NCBI GenBank assembly: GCA_028023455.1
Contig: JAQFVV010012396.1
Coordinates: 21,204,750-21,268,749 of the forward strand
Reading direction: 5' to 3'
DNA: 64,000 nucleotides
Origin: Epiperipatus broadwayi
Taxonomy: Eukaryota > Onychophora > Udeonychophora > Euonychophora > Peripatidae
Shown here piece by piece: positions 1 through 12,944 of this stretch. Both the position numbers and the translations under genes were made by a program. How positions within the stretch are numbered: the stretch's first letter is position 1; every line of letters begins with the position of its first letter. Under the pieces are notes generated by a model. That model ran no database searches and was not told the origin of the DNA. It worked only from the letters and a program-made list of their open reading frames with translations.

Positions 1-439
1 TGGTATTTTCCCCCCTTTGTTAATTTCTCCTCATTCTCAAATTATATTGGTTCTTAGACCTTTTAAAAATTTCTATAACTTTCCTTAGCAGTCTTATGAT
101 TTGAGAAAGAAGAAGCTCTGAAGAAAGTACTTGTTATTGTACTGAAACAGCAGCTATTTAGCTATTATTATATGTAAGCTCCCAGAATGTTATTCCAGTT
201 ACACTCCCCCACATATAAAAAAAGTCCAAATTTTAGCTTTGTTTATTTAAGGAGGAGTGGGTTGCTGGAATAATATAGCTATGGGATGTTTCAAATATTT
301 TATATTGAGTTCAGCTAGCATAATGCATTGTTTCTTATATACATATGCAAAACAATTTACTGCAATCTTTTGAAATGTTATAGATTTTCTAATTTTCTTT
401 GTGGGAAGATAATATGTATATATTAATTAAACAAACAAA

Positions 440-441
<2 letters not shown>
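1..441. other. AT-rich intergenic sequence
   Basis: No open frame, RNA gene or repeat boundary could be recognised. The stretch runs into the (AT)n tract that follows. Confidence 0.4.

Positions 442-490
<49 letters not shown>
442..490. repeat. (AT)n microsatellite
   Basis: An uninterrupted AT dinucleotide run of about 49 bp. It is followed at once by a short GAAACGTC-containing segment (about 491-560) that may be the tail of an old dispersed repeat. Confidence 0.95.
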
Positions 491-493
<3 letters not shown>

Positions 494-1620
494 TTGTGTG
501 ACCAAGTCGAAACGTCAGTAAATTGATATTAAAAGTTTTTAACACGGATGAACCCGCAAAATATGTATTTTATATATTTAACCCGTGCAAATCTTCGTTT
601 TAACATATATATATATAATATTTAAAATATTCATAAACACACCATTCAGTAGTACAAGTCAAACATTTTCTTTTATCCTTAATATTCAGAAATTTTTAAA
701 TATCATTAGTAGCTTAAGTATCATTAATCTTGGATAGATGCATGAATATTGTTGATTAAATTACATAAACAAAATTTCATAGTTTAAACAATTATTCAAA
801 AATATATTTAAAATGATTTAAGTATTAGGCACATTCACTCTATATTTTCATAAATAAACAAAAAAAAACATACACACAAAAATATATACGTAAGTAAATG
901 AAACATCCAATATAAATATAAAGACTTATATTATAATTCTCCCAATATTGGCTATATAGTCTTGATTTAGCATCTAACCAGATTATTTCAAAAATTATTT
1001 GTAAAATTGTATACATAAAAAGTATTCAGTATTCATTTGCTATTTACCTTGTGATTTTTTTTTTTAATTTTTCATATGCGACACAATTACTTGCTTTTTC
1101 ATTCATTGATTGGTTATACTTTTTGATAAAAAGTTTGTTTAATCACTTCATATATTTTATATTAAGAATTTATGATAAAAATATTACATGTACACATTTG
1201 TATGAATCTAACATACATAACTATGACATTTGCATAATTTATTTAGAGAGGGGTAAAATGTTTTATATGAAATTTAATGTCTTCACTATTTATGCAGTGG
1301 TAAAGCAGTTAACTCGGATAAAAGTCTAAATAGTTTGTTTAATTATGAAGAATAGTTTAGGTTCAAAAATATAATACATGCACATATAAATATAATATTT
1401 CAATAATTAAATAACATATACATTTTGTATTGGTCAAAAAATATAGATTTTAAATAAAGTTTAACACCTTGTGATGTTTAGCACTATTTTAGATTGATAA
1501 AATCAAGGTTAAAGGTTCTATATTCTGATATCAGCTGAATAAATCTCATATGATTTCTTAACAAAAATAACAAACTACATGATAATAAACTCTCCAGTGC
1601 AAGCCATCATAATCAAGAGA
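491..1620. other. AT-rich intergenic sequence, no gene seen
   Basis: A 92-codon open frame at 1051-1329 has AT-driven composition (Phe, Ile, Tyr, Asn rich), no recognisable domain and no supporting context. I regard it as chance. The first 70 bp may be repeat-derived. Confidence 0.4.
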
Positions 1621-2400
1621 TGCTATAAGGTTGGCACATAAAATTCTTATTTAATGCCTACTCATTCAATATCTCCAGAATAATTTCTAGCTTATAGATT
1701 TCATCAGAGAGTAATGTTGTATCTGAGAGCATTACACTTAGATCTTTGGATCTAGTGTAACTCTTCAGCAGCCTTCATTAATCTATTTAACTAATAAAGC
1801 TGTAATCCCAAAATGAAAACACAATAATGTTTTCAATCTGACCTAATTCACTTGTAAGTTATACATATCTGAATCCATTTCAATATCTATACATTATGGT
1901 GTTTTGGAACTTTTTCATAATCAAGGTCACCATCAGCATAGGGCATGGATAACTTGCTACTCTGTTAACAGTTTATGTAAGCAAAGGAAATGGTGATCAT
2001 CTAATGTTTGAGTGGTTTAATACCAATCCTGCCCATAGGGTTATGGTAACTACAGTTATTAAAAACCAAAGTTATAATAATGTAGAGTTAGTGAACTGAG
2101 TTCAGTTGTGTGACTATACAAGAAAATTAGTTTGGATTATAATTATATATTACTGTATTTTTATTGTGTGTATAGCTTCATAGTTAACTAAATATGTAAA
2201 AGGCAGTTGTGGAAGATCTCATTACATCCAAAGATCTAGGGGCAATGCTCTTAGATCCAAGGCTCCTCACTGACTCTAGTCTGCAGATATTGGATGAGTA
2301 AGCATTAGATAGAGATATAACATGCAAAACTTCTAGCATCCATTGACTACTATGGCATGCACTTGGTAACACTACTATATGTAAAGTTTACTATGATGTT
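1620..2400. repeat. Foldback repeat, hammerhead-like family 2, copy 1
   Basis: Two diverged inverted arms, about 1620-1870 and 2175-2400, face each other across a ~300-bp centre. They match the arms of the better-preserved element at 57.07-57.65 kb: the same segment order, with CTCCTCACTGA in the outward strand, AGATC-rich sequence inside it and the end that resembles the palindrome at 28.5 kb. The left arm keeps a hammerhead-like core (1672-1713, minus strand). In the right arm the equivalent stretch is mostly deleted after CTCCTCACTGA (2263-2273). Inside the centre, TGGTGATCAT plus TGGTTTAATA (about 1990-2025) recurs just beyond the right arm (about 2424-2458). Class is uncertain: a foldback DNA element or an inverted pair of Penelope-type pseudo-LTRs. 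Confidence 0.6.
1672..1713 (-). ncRNA. Degenerate hammerhead-like motif (family 2)
   Basis: On the minus strand CUGAUGA (1701-1707) is followed by a 13-nt hairpin region and GAAA, then UGGAGA where the stem I strand should start. The order is that of a type I hammerhead. The stem II and stem III pairings have decayed and stem I has mismatches, so activity is not expected. Confidence 0.35.
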
Positions 2401-2459
2401 AATAGCTTGGGTAAATATAGAAGATGGTGATCATGTGATGTTTTAATGGTTTAATAATA

Positions 2460-3344
2460 TACTATAAACAATCACAAAATTAAATATTCACAAAATGAAA
2501 AAAAAGTCAGATATGTTAACATGCTGATAAAGAAACTTGAAAATTTAAAGCATTTGAATCTCAGTTAACAAATCGAAAAAAAAACGAAGTTAATAATAAA
2601 ACAGTATTATAAATAAATTATTATTTATATATCCCTAAAACATTTTAACATCAGTTTTGAATCAATCTAATTGAATCCATTTTACTTTAGAACCATATGG
2701 TAGAATTGTAAACTGATATCTTACAATTTTAAATATTCTTTTAACATATTTTTTTTAATTGCACAATGTCAGGAGACTGTTTTTTTATTTCAGCAGGGCC
2801 AAAGGATTAATAAGCTCACGGAGGAAAAAATGTTACATTAATTCTTATTTTTTTCAACTATCCCAAACGTTTTCTCTTAAAAGTTTTAATTTTTCTGTAA
2901 AATTACGTTTAAAACAAAATTATTCGGCATCTAAATAAATGTAAATACATACTTTTGTTCTCGTTTAATCTATTACATTTTAAGAAATTGGGCTATAGTC
3001 AAAACAGAATAATTTATAACAAAAAAAGCGTAAATAATTTTAAGTTCTCAATCGGAAAATATGGTTAAAAACGCATCTGCTATTCACATTTTAAAGATGA
3101 ACTTAAAATGGTCTTTTTTGTAGATTAACCAACAAAATATAAAGTATTAAAAAGAGATCATATTCATAAAAAATTTATCTTTTCCTAATTATTCGAAATA
3201 AATTTATATACCGTATAATAAGTAGTGTAATAAAAGATTTATGAATCAAAGCACTATATATTATGTTGCTTAAATGTCACAAGATCTCTCATGCAATATA
3301 TATATAAGCATAATAATGTTAAAGGCTAAATGGGTTTATAGGTA
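2460..3344. other. AT-rich intergenic sequence
   Basis: I see no coding frame, RNA gene or repeat boundary here. Confidence 0.4.
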
Positions 3345-3544
3345 ATCATTAAAAACCAATCAACATTTAGACAGTCTCAATATCAATCAACAATTTCAAA
3401 CTGTTGTCATGGCAAACTCCTTTTATTGTTAAAAGATAATTGGCTTGGCAACAGCAATAAAAGGAGTTTGCCATGACAACAGTTTTAAAATTTTGATTGT
3501 TATTGATATTGGGATTGTGTAAGTGTTAACTGGTTTTTAATGAT
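3345..3544. mobile_element. 200-bp palindromic MITE-like element
   Basis: A near-complete inverted repeat begins ATCATTAAAAACCA and ends with its complement, TGGTTTTTAATGAT. The arms also share CAATATCAAT and GTTGTCATGGCAAACTCC with only scattered mismatches, around a ~30-nt centre. There is no coding capacity, which fits a miniature inverted-repeat or foldback element. Confidence 0.75.
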
Positions 3545-4000
3545 ATATATAATTTATATCTGGAAAGGGAATATATGATTATTTTCAGCCAATAAATATT
3601 TAATAACAATCATTAATCTATTTATCTAAAATGAATGGTGCCAAATATGTTAGTGGAGAAAGTTTAGCACATGCATTGGCAGCATGCTCCTTAAATTTAG
3701 AGTTAAATAATTCATGAGGAAATATTATTTAATTTTCCTGCATGTGTTAATAATAATAAGTGATATTCAATTAATTGAAATATTTTATGTACTACATGAT
3801 AATAATGAGAGTTCTCAAATATTAAATTTTTAATAATACGAATATTTTAATGGATGGTATAAAAGTTTGGAAAAGAGAAAAAGAATTATTAAAACTATCA
3901 TATAAATAATTTCTTTTGTTATCTCTCTTAAATAATTATGTCTATTTACCAGTATTAAATTTTATTTGACTACAGGTATAATGTATTCACTTAATTTTAG

Positions 4001-4180
4001 ATGTAAATAGTGAGGATTTTAATACAGATTTTCAAGATTTCTTCAACTATCCATTTCACCTTATATGATGGGAACATATGATGATATACATGTGAAAATG
4101 ATATATGATCTCCAATATACATTTTGTAAAAAATGTACTGAATAAAAAAAGGTCTTCTGGTTAGTGTATTATTTAGCAAT
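4001..4180. repeat. Foldback repeat family (GTAATTA-TIR), one-arm fragment
   Basis: This resembles one arm of the elements at 9994-10452 and 33376-33530: GAGGATTTTAATACAGATTTTCAAG, then CATGTGAAAA and TGATCTCCAATATA in the same order. The partner arm is missing. A 60-codon minus-strand frame inside is not credible as a gene. Confidence 0.5.
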
Positions 4181-7100
4181 TTTTAATTTTAACTTTTTAA
4201 GAGAGTTAAAGTAAACAGAGTTCTATTTCTAGTAGTAGTTTATTAAAAAGGAGGTAGAAGAGGGAAATAATAAAAACTTAAAATTTTGTTAAATTTTTGT
4301 TTTAATTGATTAGAATTCCTTTTTTTCTTTTTATTTTATCTCTCTTCAATACCACAGACAGTGTTTATCAAATCAGCTCGTAATTAACTCATTATCTTTC
4401 TTTCCTTTTACATTTCAAAATATGATATTATTTTTTAAATTAAAAAGCAAAAGCAAGCACAGTGGATTTTTTTTGTTTGTAATCAAAAAAAAAAGAGAGG
4501 GAAATAAGTGAACAATTTGATCTAATTGGTCAGCATTAAATTTTGTCATGTATGACACAGGATTGTAGTTAGTTAAATGCAGAGATGTTTCAAAATTAGA
4601 GATATACATTAATCAAAAGACCTAGGACTTTTAAGAATAATTATTTCTAACTCAGCTATAAAAGAAAGTAGGGAGAAAAAGTTCCTGATCAAGCAGTTGA
4701 AAATGACAGTCAGTCATAACAAAACTGTTGAAGAGAACAGTTGGAGAAATTATCTGTGCAGAGTACTGTATAAGTTTTTTTCTAAAATGAAGACATACAT
4801 ATGCTAAGTTTAAGTAAAACCTAATATCAACTAACTTCATGTAACCTGCTTTACTGGAATAAAATGTAAAAAAAACCTCTGAAGTAATCTGCAACATAAA
4901 CCTTGTCTTCAACCAAGAGCATTAGTGTCTCTATGTGTTAGCCTAGCTTGGAAAAATTATTGGAAAAATGTATAAATTTTGCCTGTGAGTGTAAGCCTGA
5001 ACTCTATTATGGCCAAGAAAAAAGAAATGTTTACATTAAACTGGAAATGAAAAACCTATAAGAAGAAAATCTATATGGAAAATCTGGAAATTATAAATGC
5101 AAAAAGAATTCCCAAAAGAAAGTAAAACCAAGATGAAAAGGTATGTTCTTTAAAGTGTACATTATATCTAAGTTTATAAAGCTTTAAAATTAATTAACAA
5201 TTGATAATAATTAATAGTTTTATTTGTATTTCTTTTCAATGGAAACATTTTTTTTGTTGTGTGATTTTTCCTTTCAAAATTATAGAACTTTTTAGTAACT
5301 TAATTTATATTTAATTTGACATTTTTATTTTATTTATTTATCACACACACCCCCATTACACAAAGGATTAAACTAATTTACCTCATTATCTTTGAATAAA
5401 GTCATTTTTTCACTTTACTTATTGAAAAAAAATAACTCACTGATAGAAAAGATTTATTCAATTAATGAATGAAAATGAAATTATTGGTTTTTTTATACAA
5501 AACTATATTTTTGATAAGAAAGGTATACATTTAAATTTTCATATTACCATGCCTTTATTTTTTATTGTTAATCAGTTAAATTATTAATTTGTTGTTTAAA
5601 ATATTCTAGCAATAATGTCTTTATTCTTGAATTGGCAGTTTGTATGACTTAATTATAATACAGCTTAGAGTTTGAGGGATTGTTTTAAAATAAATTAAAA
5701 TAAGCTGTTATATTTATTTACCTCTTGCTCACAGTAATAGTTCATAGAGTTCTTGTTTTCTAAGTTATGTTAGAACATGATTAGTTATGATAATGTAGTG
5801 GTTATGTGTGTTTGAACATCAGGTGTAAAGTTATCTCCTTTAAAGCACAACATTTTTATATTTTGTTTTTGTTATTAGAAATTTAGTTTGTAGTTGGCCA
5901 GTGCACTAATAGTAATATGTGATTAAGGCATTGATGATGAACAGCATGTTTCTATATCCCAGCACCATGTTTTTATTATTATTACTAGTATTATTATTAT
6001 CAGTGATAGATTAGCACTTAAGCATGTGTATCCAGAGTATTGTTTTGTATTTCTGCTCTAAGTTTGGCTGTGACTAGATAATTAGCCTTTACATAGTTGA
6101 CCACTCTCAAATTCAGTCAGAAGGCTGACCGTTGATTTTTGACTGTTCTTTGTTGATTGTTGATGATTTGTGATTATTATTTTTATGTTATGCTATATAT
6201 AAACTTTATGTTTTTGTTCATGTTGACTCTCTGCTCTTATTCACTAGATATTTATTTATTCTATTGGTTTAATAATCATTACATTTGATGTTTGGTTTCT
6301 CAAGCTAATCATTGATGATTGTGACCATTTGGTGGCAATGGTGGTAGTTTCCATCTTTCCATATTAATTCCTAATTTTCCATGTTAATATATTGTGCCGG
6401 AAAAACGATTTTACTTTCGTCTATCAATCTATTCTGATACAGAGGGCGCCACCAGATCACTACATATCTGGAAAATTTGTTTACTGTGATCAGAATAGAT
6501 GATGATGATGGTTTGCGCTGACTAGACTAAGGGACAAACAAGAGATCTTAAATTGTTTAGACAATTGAGACAAAAAGTGCAAAGACAAATGTCAGCCAAA
6601 TTAAGTTTAAACATATTTAATAAAATTTTATTCAGAGAAGAATAATTTATATGAAAAGTTTATAAGTTAACAAATATGATTAGATCAGGCATGTACCAGA
6701 AAGACTAAATGCAATGCTCTGGCAGATCTACTGATTCTCTAATAAACAAATTTAAAAGGGAGGAAGCAAATTTCATTCAGCAGAGGATTCACTCAAACAT
6801 TGGTTCTCACCCTCAGATACTTAAACAATACGTCCTTGAAATAGATCAAAGAAACCAGTGTCAACAAGCTTTTCAAGATCCAAAAATGGTCAGACCCTGA
6901 ATGTCCTTATGTCAGTATGAACTGCACCCATTATTACATTTAAAATAATGGTGATTGATCCACATCAAAAACAACCGAAAAATAAGACTGAAAGGAAGTA
7001 AACAATTATAACTGGTGAATCCCAGCCAAACGATTGGTGAAAATTACTTTAAAATTAATAACTAAAGGTCTCAATAAGGGACAAGTAAATAATTAGAAAA

Positions 7101-8600
7101 ACAGTTAAGTCTGCCCCAGCATTTAAAGAAAATAAACTTACAAACAAATTCTGAGTACATGCTCTGATAAATTTAAAGCACACACAAGAAATACAAAATA
7201 AATCTATCGGAGAGTGCACATGAGTATGAAAATATTAAAAGTTTTAAATACTTTAGCAGTACGAATGTATCGCTCACCTGTAATTTAAAAATGGATAAAT
7301 TTTATCTTCCTGCTAATGACTTATAAAATTACAAAGAAAAACAATTCTAATTTCTGCTTTTAGAGATATAAGAAATGAAATCTCCACCTGCGGAACATTA
7401 GACATTAAAGTTGCCAGCCAAAAGATTTTGGAGGTTTTGCAATAGGGCAAACATAGAGTTTAAAATTAATTATTGAATATTAACATAATTACAGGTAAGC
7501 ATTTAAAAGGCATGACTACCAAAGCATTTATAAAAAAAAAAAGACTTACATAAAAATAGAAAACTCACTCGTCACACTCCAATAAACAAAAATTGACAGT
7601 AACTTGGAATATTAAAACTAAGATTCCAAGACCAACTACAAAATATTAGAAAACACAGCAAATATTAAATATGAGGCTATATAAATTAGGAATACACATT
7701 AATGATTAGATTGAGCAGAGATTTAATGAGAATTAAGTTACCCTGGGAAGAATCAAAAAGAAAATAGTTACCTCTCGGTAAAACAATGTTCACATAGAGT
7801 GCACACTATTATTTTAGTTCATTTCAAGTTCTTAGACAGCAGCAAGGTAGAGGTAAAGAGATTCTGGGCTTCTTCTAGGTGTTTAAGGCATTACTGGAGC
7901 AAATTTGGAAGTTTGGGATCCGTCTTTTGTTAAATTAGCAAGCCATTCTGGTGGTGATAACACTAACAATATTTGTCATTTTGTTGCAAGCAAAAGGATT
8001 GAACAACAGCAAATTTTCTTGGAAGAAATTAAATGTCCGAACTGATATAAACTTTTGCTTGAGCAACAGCTTGTCTAGTTAAGAATAATTAATTAACTAA
8101 CTCTCCAAATTTTCTGGGCTATTTATACATTGCTCCATTTCCCGCGAAACACTTTCCTTGTTGTCCAATTTCTACGCCTTAGGCAGGGCAAATATTAATC
8201 TCCCACTCAATATAATCTAGGAATTCTACCCAGGGATTATTGAAATGAAAACAACTACATAAAAATCAAATATCCACTTTTAGAATTGTTTACAATAATT
8301 AAAATAAAAGTTACAGGAAAGTAATTAGCAAGGTTGCTTGTTTTTAATTAATTTATTTAAAGTAAAAACAAGCGGTATATGAAAACTATTTTAAAATAAA
8401 TTGATAAACACTGAAATAAAACATTTTACATATAAACACTTGTGTATTTTAATACATGTATTCTTTTTAAATAATAATAAAAATTTAAACATTAAATAAG
8501 ATTTAACAAAAATTAAGTTTAGTGAAAATAAAAAAACTTAATCGGATTTCAATCAGGTTCAATATATATATGCAATTTGTATAAGTTCAAAACCACTTTC
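4181..8600. other. AT-rich intergenic sequence with one less AT-rich patch
   Basis: No gene recognised. A patch around 6390-6560 is less AT-rich. It contains GGCGCC within AGAGGGCGCCACCAG, flanked by the inverted pair TCTATTCTGAT and ATCAGAATAGA (about 6425-6500), and could be a transposon end. The 63-codon frame at 6709-6900 has no recognisable family. A short ATT-rich microsatellite lies near 5975. Confidence 0.35.
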
Positions 8601-8668
8601 CAGGTCCATATTACACCATGAGGAATTTAACATCTATAAAGCCTAAACTGAAAATGCTGTAAAGCAAA

Positions 8669-8776
8669 AACTGCATCTATGATATACCATGTAAATGTGG
8701 AAGAATGTATACTGGTGAGACCACTCACCCCATTAAAAAGCAATTGCAAAGAGATTGGACTGGAAAAAATCTTTAA
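8669..8776 (+). pseudogene. Penelope-like element GIY-YIG endonuclease fragment
   Basis: The frame reads NCIYDIPCKCGRMYTGETT and continues through HPIKKQLQRDW to a stop. This matches the N-terminal part of the GIY-YIG nuclease domain of Penelope-like retroelements, whose conserved form is roughly VYxIPCxCGKxYIGETGRxLxxRxxEH. The two cysteines, the Tyr and the GET triplet are present; the normal YIG is YTG here. About 36 residues remain. A stop follows directly, and the sequence just upstream (ENAVKQK) is in another frame, so the fragment is broken. No Penelope reverse transcriptase is visible nearby. The fragment matters because Penelope-like elements are known to carry hammerhead ribozymes in their pseudo-LTRs. 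Confidence 0.7.
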
Positions 8777-9164
8777 TGAGAAAGTCATTGTTGGATAGCA
8801 AAGTATTCATTACAGTTTGCTTTAGTAATGTTCATGTCATGAATATACATATGAAAATAGAGATAAATTATTAATATTTCTATTACTATTTACACACATG
8901 GTAACCATCCTAGAGAAGAAAAAAAATGTCATTAAATAATAATCTTAATTATACTACAATGTATTTAAAGAGCCTTTTTAAATTGTCAAGCAGGTTCCAA
9001 ATTAGTAATCATCAATATACATTTTTATTATAAAAGTAAAAGAGGAAAATATAAAATTAATTTGATAATTTGATATTTTTTTGAGTGCACACATATATTT
9101 TAATCACATTCTGACATGTAATCACAATAAAAATCTTATAATGTTTTAAATAAGTTTTCAATTT

Positions 9165-9236
9165 TGTGTTGGACCACATTCAGACCTTTCCTGGGCTGCA
9201 TACAGCCCTCAAACCTCAGGTTGGGCATCCCTGCAT
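9165..9236 (-). mobile_element. hAT-type transposon terminus
   Basis: Read on the minus strand this starts CAGGGATGCCCAACCTGAGG and runs into GGGCTGTATGCAGCCCAGGAAAG. That is the classic layout of a hAT end: an imperfect CAGGG(A/G)-type TIR followed by a GC-rich GGGC...GCCC hairpin. No matching opposite end was found, so this is probably a solo or eroded terminus. Confidence 0.55.
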
Positions 9237-9993
9237 TAAGGTGTCTGAATGCTTCAAATGATAATTAAAAATGTTAAAATAAAAATATAGTTTCTGTAAT
9301 AGGCTGAGTATTTATGACCCAATGCACAAAGTTGAAAAACCTCACAATTTAAAACACCAGTCAAGATTTTTTTGTGCATGAACTAGTCATGTTTATAAAA
9401 ATGATTCCAGACATGATAAATATTAATCATTTTCAGATAGATATCATTAGAATAGACATTTATCATATCAATTATATATTAAAAGATAAACAACTTCTCG
9501 ACGTTATAGATTTTTTTCTAATTTTATTTTTTTAACTTCCCTGCCTAACTATAATCAGTGTTTTTTTATATATATATTTACATGTATAAACGTCCTACAA
9601 CTACATTCAATCTCACACTGATATTATATTAAATTGGTCTACACTATTTGAAAATATTGCTATAGCATCAGAAAATTTGATATAATAATCCTCCCTCTTA
9701 TTCCATTTCTAAAGCCTATTATATAAGAAACATTTATTAATAATAATGAGATTCTATTTTAACAACTTCTTTAAATATATGTTAAATAAAACTGTAGATA
9801 GACTATATTTCTGTCTTACATTTATTTTATTCTGCAATCTTTCATAAAAAAAAAAATAATTTAACCATTAAAGTATATTTTGAATCCTCAAAAAATATAT
9901 TTATCTCTAACATATACTTGAAATTTTTATTATATCCAACAAAGTAATTTAATATTTCAATACAAATATATTATATATACTTTTAAGCTAGAT

Positions 9994-10452
9994 GTAATTA
10001 AGGGGGGATTTGAATCCAGACTTTCAAACTTCCTTTAGTCATCCACTCTATCTTATACAACCGATACACATGACACATACGTACAAAAAAGATAAATGAT
10101 CTCCAATATATATATTTTGTGCTGAACCAGGACTCACCAAGTAGTCCAGATCATAATTCCTCCCTCACATATATATAACCAGTTATCAGATTATATTAAT
10201 ATAGAAAATGTTCAAACTTTTTATTAAAATTTGAAGATTTGCTATCTTAATATAAACTGAGCGCTGATTATATATATTTATCTTAGGGAGATGATGATCT
10301 GGACCAACTGATGAGTGTTATTCAACACAAAATACGTATTTGGAGATCATTTATCTTTTTTGCATGTATGTGATCATGTAGATCACTTGTTTAAGATGGA
10401 GCGTATGATTAAAAGGAGCTTGAAAATCTTGGTTCAAACCCCCTCTAATTAC
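9994..10452. mobile_element. 459-bp foldback element, GTAATTA-TIR family
   Basis: The left end GTAATTAAGGGGGGATTTGAA is matched by the complement of the right end (GTAATTAGAGGGGGTTTGAA). Arms of about 170 bp continue in step: CTTTCAAAC/GCTTGAAAAT, TGATCTCCAATATA/ATTTGGAGATCA and CCAGATCAT/ATGATCTGG. The outward ends of the arms read like a Pol III B box (GGTTCAAACCCCC), suggesting tRNA-like ancestry of the terminal segment. Related copies are at 33376-33530, about 4001-4180 and about 45205-45315. Frames inside are not genes. Confidence 0.7.
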
Positions 10453-12866
10453 AAAATAATTTAGTCTATCAACATTTTTTTCAGAGATCAATAAATCAAA
10501 TAATTGTTTGTATCTTATATCTTTATTTTTTTTTTTCAAACTAATCTTTACATATAAACATATAGTATTTATAAAAATATGTCTATTCTAGATCTATGAT
10601 AGTTTATTAATTGTGAAAGAGAGAATTAATCTAATTATAAAATCTATACATTTTAACGAGATAATTTTTTCTGCCACAATTGCGAAAAATACCAATTGGT
10701 CACTGACCTGAATCATTAACTGAATTACAAATATTAGCCAGTTCTTTCAAACCTTTTTTAATCATAGCTTTCAACAGTTCAATTAAATTCAGATTTGTTT
10801 TCTATAACTTGTTAGTTTTTATCTCAATTAATGCTATTATAATTTTGGATTTCATTATCTGTCAATGTATTTGATATTTATCTGCATCACTTTGTTTAAC
10901 AATTAATAAAAATAAATCTTTATTTGTTTTAGAGTATAAATCAATTCTATATTTTACTATTATTTGTTTCTTCCAAGTTCTGCTTTAATACTCCTTATAC
11001 CGGCTCTATAATTTATTATCTAAAAATTGCATTTACAATTATTTACTTGTTAACATAGAGAGTTAAGGATATTGTTACTACTTATAATAAGCTTCCTGGT
11101 GGAATTTTACAAAAAAAATATTTTTTTATAAAAGGGAGGAGATACTTTATTAATATAAAACAGAATATTAAAGAAAACCTTATTAGTATCTATCAATAAA
11201 AATGTTGATTTATTTAAAGTTTAAACATACGTATAAACAAACTATTCAAATATTATGTAAGTTATGTGATAATGATGACAGAATACATACAATAAACCCC
11301 TACTTCTTTTTAAATGATTTATAAAAGGTGTTGATTCCTCCAAATATTAAAGTGAATATTTCCAATAAAAAGCACATAAAATATTCTATAATTTAGCCAT
11401 ATAAATGGATGTGAGTCTATTTTTTAAGCTAAGGGGTATATATTAGAGACAGTTTAGATTAGAAATAAATTATTTTTCAATAATTATACATCACATAGAA
11501 AGCTCTCTAATGATCTGATAGATAGCAGGATATTTTGCATCATTTGAACCATAAATTTTAATTATATTTCCAATGCTGGATAAATGTAAAGCAGTAATTG
11601 GTGCCCCCCTCCCTTAAAAAAAGAAAAAAATTCTATGTGATTTTATATATATATATTAATGTTTTATTGAAGATGATGATGAAAAAAAATTACTATTACA
11701 TAAATACTTTCCAAGATTTTACAGAACTAAACATAACTACAATATTATCAACATTTAGAATATTACATGTACCATTCTCTATAGCAACCACTGACAAAAT
11801 TTATCAGACAATCTTGTGACATTGTTGAATGTAAATATTTTTTTTATAATTATTAATTTCCAAAATGATCTCTCTCTCTCTCTCTACTAGATACGTTTGT
11901 AAGAAGAAGTAGTAATATTCTTAATCATATGCTCAATTTGACAACAAAATAATCAAATCATTTTTTTGAATACAAGTTAGAACATCAAATGAATTTTTGA
12001 ATTGATGTAGTTCAATTGAAAATAAATTTTTAAATAGACATCATTATTTAAATAGACATCTCCATTTATGTCTTTATTATCATTGCCATTCAAATGAATT
12101 TGTATGATGGAAACATTTTTTTAAGTTTTTCTAAATCAGCTTGCCTAAGTTTATTTAAATAAATTCAAACTCTTTGTTGTGGGCTTCCATTTGCACCAGT
12201 CCTGATAACAACAATCATTACAAAAATGAAGAATGTGCTCCAATGATGAAATATTGTCTCACAAGTATTATTTTAATGAATCTCTATGAATACCTTATAA
12301 TATTCGTAAATTTACATTAAACTAGATATGTTTAATTTAATATCTTTTATTTGTATTTATTTCTTCATATTACTAAGTAATCCAATTGTGTAAATATATA
12401 GTAATTCTATACAGATGAGTCATCTTACTGCTGACTCAATGTTCATTTTTCAATTGTATGGCATTTAAAAAAAAAAATAAACCAATAGTGACTAAATACA
12501 TAAAAAAATTAAATTAAGTAAAAAAAATATAAATTTTATAGTTAGAAATATTAATTCTCACTAAACAGTGACCATTTTCTTGTCTTTCAGTATATCTTCC
12601 ACTTTAATATAACCCTGTGCATCCAACTTGTTAAGGCAACATTAGTCAGATTAAATTATTGCAGCTTTTTTGTTTTCAAAAATTTTTAATTTTGTTTAAA
12701 ATACTTTCAAGTCATAAAACTAGTAATCATAGCAATTTTGACCAGCCCAAAGAAATGTACAGTTTTTATTTTAAATGTTAAAATGAAAATGTTTAATATT
12801 TTATGGAATAAGCTATTTTTGTTAATAAAAAATAGAAATTGGCTATCCATGAAATAATGAAAAGTG

Positions 12867-12870
<4 letters not shown>
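10453..12870. other. AT-rich intergenic sequence
   Basis: No gene or repeat boundary recognised. The CT run at about 11870-11886 and several poly-A and poly-T runs are simple sequence. The 73-codon frame at 11598-11819 has no family resemblance. Confidence 0.4.

Positions 12871-12929
<59 letters not shown>
12871..12929. repeat. (AT)n microsatellite
   Basis: A continuous AT run of about 60 bp. It directly abuts the hammerhead-bearing repeat that starts near 12945. Confidence 0.95.
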
Positions 12930-12932
<3 letters not shown>

Positions 12933-12944
12933 ATATATATATAT

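Noticed and set aside
484-560. Possible hammerhead around GACCAAGTCGAAACGTCAG
   Set aside because: GAAAC, GTC and a short stem II are present, but CUGAUGA would have to be CUUGUGU (three core changes) and no stem I partner is visible. At most it is a strongly decayed copy.
1051-1329. 92-codon frame as a gene
   Set aside because: AT-driven residue composition, no domain, no splice or promoter context, and frames of this size are expected by chance here.
6430-6470. CTCF-like site (AGAGGGCGCC), also AGATGGCGCC near 43438
   Set aside because: Only the core half of the motif fits and the upstream half does not. Both lie in likely transposon sequence.
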